From positions 1-17,190 of the forward strand of contig QALA01000041.1 in the NCBI GenBank assembly GCA_003343565.1: 17,190 nucleotides of DNA, read 5' to 3'. Positions within the stretch are counted from its first letter, which is position 1; every line of letters starts with the position of its first letter. The notes beneath the pieces are model-generated. The model worked only from the letters and a program-made list of their open reading frames with translations, had not been told where the DNA came from and ran no database searches. Below are positions 7,168 through 14,341 of this stretch, piece after piece. This DNA is from Verrucomicrobiota bacterium. GTDB lineage: Bacteria > Verrucomicrobiota > Verrucomicrobiia > Opitutales > Intestinicryptomonadaceae. The position numbers were made by a program, and so were the translations under genes.

Positions 7168-7330
7168 TCGACGCCTCCTCAAAACTTTTTTAGACAAATT
7201 GCCGATTGAGTTTTTTACAACGTTTTCGCTTATCCGTTTTTTCGGCGGGAATGCCTGCGATTTCGCCGGGAAGAGGAGGACGCGGATTTGAAAGGCGTCT
7301 CCTAAAAGTTAAAAAATTAAAACCGCGTCG

Positions 7331-7457
7331 GGCGGCGCAAGAGCCGCCTTCGGCAACCGAACGCTTTGCGCCGCTTCCGCAAGATGCCGGCGCGAAGCGT
7401 TCCGCAGTCGAGAAAAATCCCGGCCGACTGCGCGAATTTCGGGAGCGGAAAGTCCGC
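7331..7457. other. Cluster of four hairpins, structured RNA or 3' UTR candidate
   Basis: Four inverted repeats follow one another in 127 nt. GGCGGC/GCCGCC is at 7331-7348 with a 6-nt loop. A 15-bp stem pairs 7359-7373 with 7388-7402; its only non-Watson-Crick pair is T7367/G7394, a G-U wobble if read from the plus strand. CGCAGTCG/CGACTGCG is at 7403-7410/7425-7432 with a 14-nt loop and directly abuts the previous stem. GCGGA/TCCGC is at 7445-7457. On the minus strand an AT-rich tract (7310-7322) follows the last stem after about 8 nt, so the block could end transcription from the xylulokinase operon. No coding frame here looks convincing. Confidence 0.5.
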
Positions 7458-7498
7458 GCGGCTTGGCGGGGCGGAAAGCGCGCGCGAAAGATTTAAAA

Positions 7499-9046
7499 TT
7501 ATTCGCCCTTTGCTGCGGCCTCTAACAATTTTGCAAACTCCGGAATCTTTTTTTCGTAAACCCGCGCGGCCTCTTTCCGGGGGGATTTGAAGTGGGACTT
7601 TTTGCAGAATGCGGCTTCCAATTTATCCAAACTTTCGCCGCCTCCCCATTGCGCCGCGCGCATTGCGGCGCCGAGGGCGGCGGAATTTGCGGAGCCCGAA
7701 ATTGTAAAAATTTCCGCGCCGAAAACGTCCGCAAGACACTGCGCCATCGCTTCGCTCTTGGACGCGCCTCCGGTGATGGTTATTCTGTCCGGCCTGCCGC
7801 CGAGCCTTTGGGCCTGCAAAAACATGTTGAAGCACTGCCCCTCTATGAACGCCCTCACTGCTTCGATTTTTTCGGGCGGCTTTTCAAATCCGAAAAACGC
7901 CGGCGCGCTTGCGCGCAGCTTCGGCGAGGTTTCGTCGGCATAGAAGGGAAGTATGAATTTTGAATCCGCTTGGGGTGCGTACGATTCAAAAGAGCCGTCG
8001 AAAAAATCCCAGTCGATTCCGAGCGAATTTTTGAGCCGCTCTCTGGCCAGCGAGCCGTTTCTGAAGCAGACAAGGCCCATGAATCCCCCCGACGGATTGC
8101 CGAATATGTGGGCGTTTTCGGCCGCGGAAAATTTTTCGAGCGCGCAGAAGAACGTGTCGCTCGTTCCGAGGCTGACCGTCGCGCGCCCCGCCGCCGAGTC
8201 GCCGGAGCCGACCAAACTTGACGGATTGTCCCCCGTAAATACGGCGACTTTCACCCCTTTTGAAAAGCCGTATTTCTTTTGGAAATATTCGCAGACGCAA
8301 CCCGCGACGGTCGATGAAGGGACGAGTTTCGGGAGCTTTTCGCCCGCATTTGGAGCGCACGCGCCCAGCATGTCGGCGTCCCATGAGAGCGAGCGCAGAT
8401 TCATCAAGTTCATGCCCGCGCCGTCGCCGAAATCGATTGGTGCGTCGGAACCGCAAAGCGCGGAGCATAGGAACGAGGAATTTAAATGTATCCGGCGCGT
8501 GGCGCGCCAAACGTCCGGTTCGCGCTTGAAAATTTTTCTCATTTGCGCGCCCGTGAAGCGTTCGGTCATGACGGAGCCGGTTTTTTGCAGCACGCGTTCG
8601 CAGCCTCCGGCCGCGTCCGCCATTTCCGCGCATTCCTCTTTCGTTGAGGCGTCCAGCCAGATGGGGGAGCGCGTTCTGCTAAGGTGCGGCCGCAAGTTTT
8701 GGGAAAGCGATTTCGACGGGTCGAGGCGGCAAAAGGCGTCCGGGGAATTGAGCCACACGCTTGCATGCTGCTGACCGTCGCCGCTTACCGAAACAACTTC
8801 CGCAAGATTTGTCCTGCGCGCGAGCTTTTGCATCAGCATGTCGAGAGCGTCGAGCCACATTAGCGGATAGGACCACACTTCCAGCGGATTTTTCTCCTCC
8901 TCCGCCGCGCCCGCAACGGTGCCGTATTGCGGCAGTTCACGCTCGAAATTGACGCTCTCGCACAGCGTGCGCTCCGGGCGTTCGGCGTCTATAAGAACCG
9001 CCGACATCGACTGCGTGCTCGCGTCTATTCCCAAGTGCAGGGCCAT
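7499..9046 (-). CDS. Xylulokinase, FGGY family, eukaryote-like XYLB type
   Basis: This 515-residue FGGY carbohydrate kinase phosphorylates D-xylulose (most likely) to D-xylulose 5-phosphate with ATP. LGIDASTQSMSAVLID (5-20) is the first phosphate-binding segment. SVSGDGQQHASVWLN (86-100) is the GQQH form seen in animal XYLB rather than bacterial GQMHG. IDFGDGAGMNLM (204-215) carries the catalytic Asp, probably Asp208. FTGDNPSSLVG (270-280) and VSLGTSDTFF (291-300) form the ATP site, and ITGGASKSEAM (424-434) closes domain II. The early SVNFERELPQYGT stretch (31-43) also parallels human XYLB. I set the start at the ATG 9046, directly before the family N-terminus. An in-frame start at 9103 would add 19 unrelated residues inside the upstream gene. 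It is the last gene of a four-gene operon, with a 4-nt gap to the preceding stop. Confidence 0.9.
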   Translation of the reverse strand: MALHLGIDASTQSMSAVLIDAERPERTLCESVNFERELPQYGTVAGAAEEEKNPLEVWSYPLMWLDALDMLMQKLARRTNLAEVVSVSGDGQQHASVWLNSPDAFCRLDPSKSLSQNLRPHLSRTRSPIWLDASTKEECAEMADAAGGCERVLQKTGSVMTERFTGAQMRKIFKREPDVWRATRRIHLNSSFLCSALCGSDAPIDFGDGAGMNLMNLRSLSWDADMLGACAPNAGEKLPKLVPSSTVAGCVCEYFQKKYGFSKGVKVAVFTGDNPSSLVGSGDSAAGRATVSLGTSDTFFCALEKFSAAENAHIFGNPSGGFMGLVCFRNGSLARERLKNSLGIDWDFFDGSFESYAPQADSKFILPFYADETSPKLRASAPAFFGFEKPPEKIEAVRAFIEGQCFNMFLQAQRLGGRPDRITITGGASKSEAMAQCLADVFGAEIFTISGSANSAALGAAMRAAQWGGGESLDKLEAAFCKKSHFKSPRKEAARVYEKKIPEFAKLLEAAAKGE

Positions 9047-9050
9047 GGCG

Positions 9051-10121
9051 TCAGTTTTGGGCAAGTATTCTTTCGGCGGCCTTGCGGTGCGCTTCGTCCG
9101 CATTTTGAAAAGATTTTTTCAGCGCGTCTGCGGCGGAATTTTTGGCGGCGTCGCTTGCGCGCTTCATCGCATCGGACAGAATTTTTACCGCGTCGGGGAG
9201 GTCGGAATTTTTTATTTGAGCAAAGCGCGGGCAGAGCTTTTCGAGGGTTTTGTCCGAGGCGCAATTTTGCAGGGCGTCTGCGGCGAATTTGTCGAACTTG
9301 GAATTTGGGCTTTCAAAGCGGGCTTCAAGCAGCGCGGCTTCCGCCTCCGAGCAGCGGCGTATTTGCGCCGCGCGCGCGCCAAGCCTTTTTCTTTCCTTAA
9401 CGAGGCCTATTATCGTTTTTTCGGGATTGCGCGCGGTCGCCAGCGCGAGGGCCAATTCCTCAAAATGCTTCGGGAACTCTTCGGCCAGGCGCGCGATTTT
9501 CTCCGCGCCCTCTCCGTTTTTGAAATCCAATCTGGCAAGCGCGAACGATTGCGCCGCGGCGACACGTTCGTTTTTTGGGCGGTATTGCATCGCGAATTTT
9601 TTGAACGCTTCGTTTTCGGCGGCGACTCTGAAAATTCTTGCCTTCCGCCTGTCGTCGAGCGAATCGAAATCGGCAAAGAACGCTTCGTCGAATTCCTCGA
9701 ATCCGGGCTGCGGGCGGGTTTGCAGCCAAAGCGCGGTCTTTGCAGCCGCGCAGTTTTTGGCCGCCAGCGCGCGCAGGTCTTTTTCGCTCTGCGGCGTTGC
9801 GTACTCCGCAAGCGCGAGAACCGCGGCGGGGCAGGCGTCGCCCTCCCTGTGCGCGATTTCGGCAATGCGCGAATAGGCGGCCGCGCTTTTCATCTTTCCG
9901 AGCGAATATATTATACCGTCGCGCAGCCTTGCGCTTTTCGCATTGTCCAGCGCGCCGATAAGCTCCTTCTCGGCTCCGAGCTTTTCCAGCCTCATTCGCG
10001 CGTCGTCCGCCGCGCGTTCGTCCGCGCCGGATAGAAGTTTGACATATTCGCTCGTGTCGCCGCCGAACGCCGCCGCCGACATTGCCCAAACCGAGACTAC
10101 CGACAAAATAAATCTTTTCAT
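9051..10121 (-). CDS. Secreted alpha-helical (HEAT-like repeat) protein
   Basis: The 356-residue product has a Sec signal peptide: MKR, a hydrophobic core (4-18) and a likely cleavage near AFG-GD (18-22). The mature part is Ala-, Lys- and Glu-rich and almost entirely helical. Repeated units resemble HEAT repeats, for example around 57-75 (LDNAKSARLRDGIIYSLG), 84-108 and 183-200. Such proteins are usually binding scaffolds in the periplasm. No catalytic motif is seen. The ATG at 10121 is chosen because it starts the signal peptide and is preceded by GGGAG about 9 nt upstream. The longer frame from 10226 would run into the neighbouring gene. It lies 4 nt after the Tat oxidoreductase and 4 nt before the kinase, so its partner may be one of those products or a shared sugar substrate. 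Exact function unknown. Confidence 0.8.
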   Translation of the reverse strand: MKRFILSVVSVWAMSAAAFGGDTSEYVKLLSGADERAADDARMRLEKLGAEKELIGALDNAKSARLRDGIIYSLGKMKSAAAYSRIAEIAHREGDACPAAVLALAEYATPQSEKDLRALAAKNCAAAKTALWLQTRPQPGFEEFDEAFFADFDSLDDRRKARIFRVAAENEAFKKFAMQYRPKNERVAAAQSFALARLDFKNGEGAEKIARLAEEFPKHFEELALALATARNPEKTIIGLVKERKRLGARAAQIRRCSEAEAALLEARFESPNSKFDKFAADALQNCASDKTLEKLCPRFAQIKNSDLPDAVKILSDAMKRASDAAKNSAADALKKSFQNADEAHRKAAERILAQN

Positions 10122-10125
10122 ACTC

Positions 10126-11439
10126 TTATGCTCCCAAAAAATACGGCGATCTGCGCGCGCGCGACACCATTGCCGCGGCCGCCGCGTTGTTTGTGACCCG
10201 TTCGGCTTTCGGATCCCATGCCACATGCGCTTTCAAACGGCGCGCCATGGACATCAGGTGGCATACCGTCGCGCTTCTGTGCCCTATTTCGGCGGTGCAG
10301 ATGTTTGTCTTTCCGAAGCGGATTGCGTCTATAAAGTCCCTGCGGTGGTCGTTCGAGACCTGGAGACGCACGTCTCCGGAAGAGAGCGCGAGCGACGCCA
10401 GCCTCGGCGGATTCGACTCTATCCTTCCCCCGCGGCTCACCCATAATTCGCCCTCGTCGCCGACGAAGTGTATCATGTGCGATTTTTTTATCGGGGCGTT
10501 TACAAACACGGTGGGGCCGCCCTTGTAGCGGTAGTGGCGGAAGGGGGAACCGTCGGCGTTTTCCGGATAGAAATCCTGCGGACCGGAATCGTCCATGCCG
10601 AGCGCCCATTGGATTATGTCGAAGTGGTGCGCCCCCCAGTCGCCCTCCTTTCGCGCGCCGTATTCGTAAAAGCACCGCCAGCCGCTCCCGTAGTTGCCGA
10701 GCACCCTGAATCTATTGTACGGCCGCCACGGAGTCTGGCCGAGCCACATGTCGTAGTCGAATCCTTCGGGAATCGGCTCTTCCTTGAGGTCTTTCGGCTC
10801 CGGCGGAAATGCGCCTATGGAGGTTTCGATTGTATGCACTGTGCCCAAGTAGCCGTTTCGCACGAGCTCGGCCGCCTTTCTGAATGCCCGTTCGCTGCGC
10901 TGTTGCGAGCCGACCTGAAGGACCGTGCCGTTTTTCTTTACGGCGTCCGCCAGAATCCTTCCCTCTTCGATAGTCAGGCTCATCGGCTTTTCGACGTACA
11001 CCGCCTTGCCCGCTTCAACCGCCTTTAGAGCGATTGCGACATGCCAGTGGTCGGGCGTGCAGATCGCTACCGCGTCGATGTCGTCGCGCGCGATTATCTC
11101 GTGGAAATCGGCGTAGGCGTCGGCGGGTTTGAAGCCGATATTTTTTCGGTTTTTCGTTATTTCGTCGACCTGCGCGCGCGCGGCTTCCAGCCTGCCTTTA
11201 TGCACGTCGCAGACGGCCAGCACGCGGGTTGAGGCGGCGCCTGCAAAGTACTTTCTGTGCCCCTCCGAGATTAGTCCGTTTCCGATGACCGCCATGTTGA
11301 TTGTCTGGCTCGGCGCAATTCCTCCGCCCATGCCGAGGATTCTCGAAGGCACAATCTGGACGGCGAGGGCCAGGCCTGCCGAACTCTTTAGAAAACTCCT
11401 TCTGCTTATGCGGGATTTTGTTTTCATGGTATTATTCAT
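10126..11439 (-). CDS. Tat-exported Gfo/Idh/MocA family oxidoreductase
   Basis: The 437-residue protein begins with a twin-arginine signal, SRRSFLKSSAGLALAV (12-27), so it is probably exported folded with its cofactor bound. The Rossmann motif is VIGNGLISEGH (51-61). CTPDHWHVAIA (127-137) and VEKPMSLTIEEG (149-160) are the typical second and third motifs, with catalytic Lys151. GDWGAHHFDIIQWALGM (266-282) is the substrate-side signature of the GH109-like and MocA-like exported group abundant in Planctomycetes and Verrucomicrobia. The start may be the ATG at 11439 or the one at 11427; both keep the Tat signal and neither has a strong ribosome-binding site. The gene lies 4 nt after the isomerase gene. 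The substrate is unknown. A role on an extracytoplasmic sugar or glycoside feeding the isomerase-kinase pair is an inference from context. Confidence 0.9.
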   Translation of the reverse strand: MNNTMKTKSRISRRSFLKSSAGLALAVQIVPSRILGMGGGIAPSQTINMAVIGNGLISEGHRKYFAGAASTRVLAVCDVHKGRLEAARAQVDEITKNRKNIGFKPADAYADFHEIIARDDIDAVAICTPDHWHVAIALKAVEAGKAVYVEKPMSLTIEEGRILADAVKKNGTVLQVGSQQRSERAFRKAAELVRNGYLGTVHTIETSIGAFPPEPKDLKEEPIPEGFDYDMWLGQTPWRPYNRFRVLGNYGSGWRCFYEYGARKEGDWGAHHFDIIQWALGMDDSGPQDFYPENADGSPFRHYRYKGGPTVFVNAPIKKSHMIHFVGDEGELWVSRGGRIESNPPRLASLALSSGDVRLQVSNDHRRDFIDAIRFGKTNICTAEIGHRSATVCHLMSMARRLKAHVAWDPKAERVTNNAAAAAMVSRARRSPYFLGA

Positions 11440-11443
11440 TGTC

Positions 11444-12919
11444 TTATTTGAAGGGGTTTTCGCCGGGGTAGGGCAGGGGCGATGGAACGTATATTTCCGA
11501 CACGCCCAGCAGCTTCAAGGCTTCGAAAAGCTCGTTTCCGCAATGGGAGAACGCTATTGCCGCGTGGTGGTGGAAGCGTCCCAGCAGGCAGTGGCGATAA
11601 AAGCGCATGAATCCCGGAACGTGGGCGATTCCCACGGAGCCGAAAGTTCCCGGATTGAGGTCGAGAAACGAGCCCTCGCATATGTACGCGCGCAATCCGT
11701 CGCCGGCTCCGTGTATTTGAAAGAGCGTTATGTCGGAGGCCTTTATCGCGCCTTCGAGCGTTCCCCTTGTGACGTCCGGCTTTTTTCCCGGCTCCATCAG
11801 CCTGGACATTATGAGCTGGTGGCATACGCGCGGATAGTTCAAAAATTTCGCCGGCACATTGCCGCAGTGGAACAGCCCTATCGCGTCTTCGGGGGCGATT
11901 CCCGGAGCGTTGCAAAGCATTTCCGGCGGAATTGTGTGGTTGATGTCCAGCATTGTAGCCGCGTCGTTTGAGGCGTATTGGCACATGAGTTCGGCGGCCG
12001 CCGAATATGCGTCGTTTTCGCAGGCGACGGGAAAGCCGCGCTGCGTCAGGCGGGCGTTGATAAAGCAGGGGACGTGTTTTGAAAATTCCTCCTGGCGCGT
12101 CCAGCATTGCGTCGCCGCCGCGGACAGCCTCTTGGACTCGCGCAGATCCAGCAGGGCGCGCTCGTAAACGGCGAGCCGCTCGGCAAGGCTTCCGTCCCCG
12201 ACCCCTTCGGTCGAGGATATTTCGTCCAGCGCCTCTTTTGCCGAACCTGCGCCGGCTTCGCGCACGCGCGCTATCTGCGCTTCCAAGTCGAACAGTCCCA
12301 TCTCCTCGACCTCCACGCCTATCGACGCGAGCGAGGCGACGTTGTAATTGCAGCTTTCAAAATCCCGCGGGCGCGGCCCGAACAGCCCTATCGTCGCATT
12401 CGATATCCCCTTCAGAATTTTTACGATTCTTGAAAATCTCAATATTTCCTCCGCGCCCCTCTTTGCGCCAACCAGCGGATTTGCCGGAATGTAGGCGCGC
12501 GCGAGCGTCCCCCTGTTGGCCATTGCAAGCGACGCGCTAATCAGGCCGCAAAGGGCGTCTCCGCGCGCCGACTCTATCGATTGCGCGCTTTCCTCGGCTG
12601 CCGCAAGCAGCATTATCGGGCCGCCGAAAGCCTTTGCAAAGTTGGCGTCCTCTATTTCCGGCGAGAAGTTTCCGAGGTACAATACCGCCGCGTCGCACCC
12701 GCTTTTCTTCAGGCTGTCGGCCGCATTGAAGGCGTCGTCTTTCGACTCTATGACCGCGCATCTGCCCTCCGGAACGCATGCCTTCACGCCCAAAGTTTCA
12801 AGCTCTCCTATCAGCCGCGCGGCGCGCCTTTCGGAAAGTTCGCGCGGAAAGCAGTTGCGCGACGCGCTTACCAATCCGATTTTTACGTCGGGAGAAAATT
12901 TGTCCAATTCCAGATACAT
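11444..12919 (-). CDS. L-fucose/L-arabinose isomerase family protein
   Basis: This 491-residue cytoplasmic protein resembles the FucI/AraA superfamily (COG2407-like aldose-ketose isomerases). An N-terminal alpha/beta region (11-170) is followed by a second Rossmann-like region (172-215). The C-terminal catalytic part has ACENDAYSAAAELM (299-312), with acidic residues expected at the metal site, then MLDINHT (323-329), GLFHCGNVP (348-356) and RFHHHAAIAF (448-457). I chose the ATG at 12919 because AAGGA lies 7 nt upstream and the protein then starts just before the first beta strand. The alternative TTG at 12964 adds 15 polar residues. As first gene of the operon that ends in xylulokinase, it probably makes the ketose for that kinase, for example from D-xylose, D-arabinose or L-arabinose. 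Substrate unproven. Confidence 0.8.
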   Translation of the reverse strand: MYLELDKFSPDVKIGLVSASRNCFPRELSERRAARLIGELETLGVKACVPEGRCAVIESKDDAFNAADSLKKSGCDAAVLYLGNFSPEIEDANFAKAFGGPIMLLAAAEESAQSIESARGDALCGLISASLAMANRGTLARAYIPANPLVGAKRGAEEILRFSRIVKILKGISNATIGLFGPRPRDFESCNYNVASLASIGVEVEEMGLFDLEAQIARVREAGAGSAKEALDEISSTEGVGDGSLAERLAVYERALLDLRESKRLSAAATQCWTRQEEFSKHVPCFINARLTQRGFPVACENDAYSAAAELMCQYASNDAATMLDINHTIPPEMLCNAPGIAPEDAIGLFHCGNVPAKFLNYPRVCHQLIMSRLMEPGKKPDVTRGTLEGAIKASDITLFQIHGAGDGLRAYICEGSFLDLNPGTFGSVGIAHVPGFMRFYRHCLLGRFHHHAAIAFSHCGNELFEALKLLGVSEIYVPSPLPYPGENPFK

Positions 12920-12981
12920 TCGCCTATCCTTCCGTTGAGATTTTTCAAAGTTTTGCGCCGTCAACGCGACATGAACATGAA

Positions 12982-13003
12982 TGTCCGCACCGTTTTTCGG
13001 ACA
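12982..13003 (-). promoter_or_regulatory. Inverted repeat in the isomerase-operon leader
   Basis: TGTCCG (12982-12987) and CGGACA (12998-13003) form a perfect 6-bp inverted repeat with a 10-nt spacer, 63-84 nt upstream of the isomerase start. It could be a repressor site or a leader hairpin. No T-run follows on the minus strand. Confidence 0.3.
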
Positions 13004-13043
13004 CTGGCAGTTTAGCGTAAAATTTTGAAAAAGTCTTTAAAAA

Positions 13044-13058
13044 TCTTTCATTGAAAGA
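13044..13058. promoter_or_regulatory. Perfect 15-bp palindrome upstream of the isomerase operon
   Basis: TCTTTCA (13044-13050), a central T, then TGAAAGA (13052-13058) make a perfect palindrome about 125 nt upstream of the isomerase start, in an AT-rich stretch (13018-13065) suitable for a promoter. The symmetry fits a dimeric regulator. No confident -10/-35 pair could be assigned. Confidence 0.4.
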
Positions 13059-13546
13059 ATTTGAACTTTGCGCGCCGGACGAAGTCCGACAATTTGCCGC
13101 GTCCGCAATCGCCTGCGTTTTGTATTTAATTGGGCGGTTTGCCGGGGCGGTATTCGGGGGTGGGGTGCGCGAAAATGGCGGGAGGCTTCGGAATGTCTTA
13201 AGGATTGCGGCGGGCTGGGAATATCTGTGTCGGGCCTAAGAATATTTTTTTGCTTTCCGCCGCGAATGGAGCATGGAATTTAAGCGGCTTTTTGGCTGGG
13301 GGGGGAGGAACTCCCGCCGGAGGTTCGCGCGCCGAGGAAGGGGCATTTCTAAAAAATTTCTTTCGCCCTTCGTTATTCGCAGAACGCCGAATTGCGCGCG
13401 CTCAAATGTCGGCGGGACGCGCTTGCAATGGGGGCGAAAAGACCGCAGGTCTGCCGTCCTGTATCGCTGTCGCGGCGGCGCGCGCAGTTGGCAAAAAATG
13501 TGCGGCGTATTAAATTTAAACCGCCCCTTTCAAGATAAAATTCTTT
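13059..13546. other. Intergenic region without a recognisable gene
   Basis: Several short open frames occur here on the plus strand, but none resembles a known family or has a convincing ribosome-binding site. Small hairpins are visible: CGGAC/GTCCG at 13076-13088; a 7-bp stem with one bulge at 13308-13326 (loop CGCC); and AGACC/GGTCT at 13440-13452. A T-run lies at 13245-13251. A small RNA cannot be excluded, but nothing matches RNase P, tmRNA or SRP RNA. Confidence 0.4.
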
Positions 13547-13571
13547 GCGGCGTTTCGGTTAAAATCGCCGC
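13547..13571 (-). terminator. Possible weak terminator after pgl
   Basis: On the minus strand GCGGCG and CGCCGC form a stem that can extend by three A-T pairs past a bulged base, with loop TAACCG. It begins 30 nt after the pgl stop. The following tract is AAAGAATTTTAT rather than a clean U-run, so the call is tentative. Confidence 0.3.
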
Positions 13572-13600
13572 GGGATTCGGGCGTTTTTTACGAATCGGAT

Positions 13601-14341
13601 TTATTTTTGCGGAACCGAATCTTCCGCCGAGTCCGACGGCGGAATGTCCGTGAATATGTCGACCCGTTTTGCGCGGGCGAATACGCGCGCGGCAGGAAGG
13701 CTTTGGCGGGAGCTGCGCGATTCCTCGATAACGCGGCGGAACGCGCGTTCCTTTTTCTCTCCCGTTATGGGGCAGAGTATGATTTTTGCGGCAAGCAGCG
13801 CGCGTTCGGTCATGCCCACTCTGCGCCCGCCGTTTTGCGGATTTGTCCATGCCGCGTATGGAGCGCGCGTTTTCTTTTGCGGAACTTTTGGAAATATCGA
13901 GGCCGTGTGCCCGTCGGCTCCCATTCCCAATACCGCGCAGTCGAATCGCGGCATTCCGTCCGGCGCAAGCGGGACGTTTTCCAGCGCGATCTTAGAGTAG
14001 CGGCGCGCCTCCGCCTCCGGAGAATTTTTCCCGTCGATTGCAAAAACGTTTTCGGGAGGTATTGCCAGAGGGGTTAGAAAAAGCCGATTCGCGTTTCCAA
14101 AGTTGCTCTCCGGAGATTCCGGCGGAACGCAGCGTTCGTCAACCCAGAAAAATCTCACTTTGGACCAGTCGGGCGCGGGAACTTTTCCCGACGCCAGGAC
14201 GCGAAACAGCTCCGCCGCGCTGCCGCCGCCGGACAGGGCCAGAAAATACGCCTTCCGTCGGCTGCGGCATATGTCGCCAACGAGAGCGCGGGCCAGCGCG
14301 AGAAACGCGGATTCGCCGCCGCCTTTAAGGAAAATTCTCAC
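13601..14341 (-). CDS. pgl: 6-phosphogluconolactonase
   Basis: This 246-residue enzyme hydrolyses 6-phosphoglucono-1,5-lactone to 6-phosphogluconate, the second step of the oxidative pentose-phosphate pathway. Motifs are LSGGGSAAELF (36-46), WVDERCVPPESPESN (66-80) and the active-site segment LGMGADGHTASIFP (138-151). Its length fits the bacterial DevB/Pgl type. The start is a GTG at 14339-14341 that overlaps the TGA of zwf as GTGA, giving a 4-nt overlap and translational coupling. No ATG lies near the expected N-terminus: the frame is open far upstream only as an antisense-like shadow of zwf. The tail after about residue 232 is polar and variable. Confidence 0.93.
   Translation of the reverse strand: MRIFLKGGGESAFLALARALVGDICRSRRKAYFLALSGGGSAAELFRVLASGKVPAPDWSKVRFFWVDERCVPPESPESNFGNANRLFLTPLAIPPENVFAIDGKNSPEAEARRYSKIALENVPLAPDGMPRFDCAVLGMGADGHTASIFPKVPQKKTRAPYAAWTNPQNGGRRVGMTERALLAAKIILCPITGEKKERAFRRVIEESRSSRQSLPAARVFARAKRVDIFTDIPPSDSAEDSVPQK

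Noticed and set aside
9047..9103. Longer start for the xylulokinase
   Set aside because: It falls within the preceding gene, and the family N-terminus begins at the 9046 ATG.
13059..13546. Known housekeeping RNA (RNase P, SRP, tmRNA) in the large gap
   Set aside because: None of the conserved core segments of these RNAs could be found; only isolated small hairpins.
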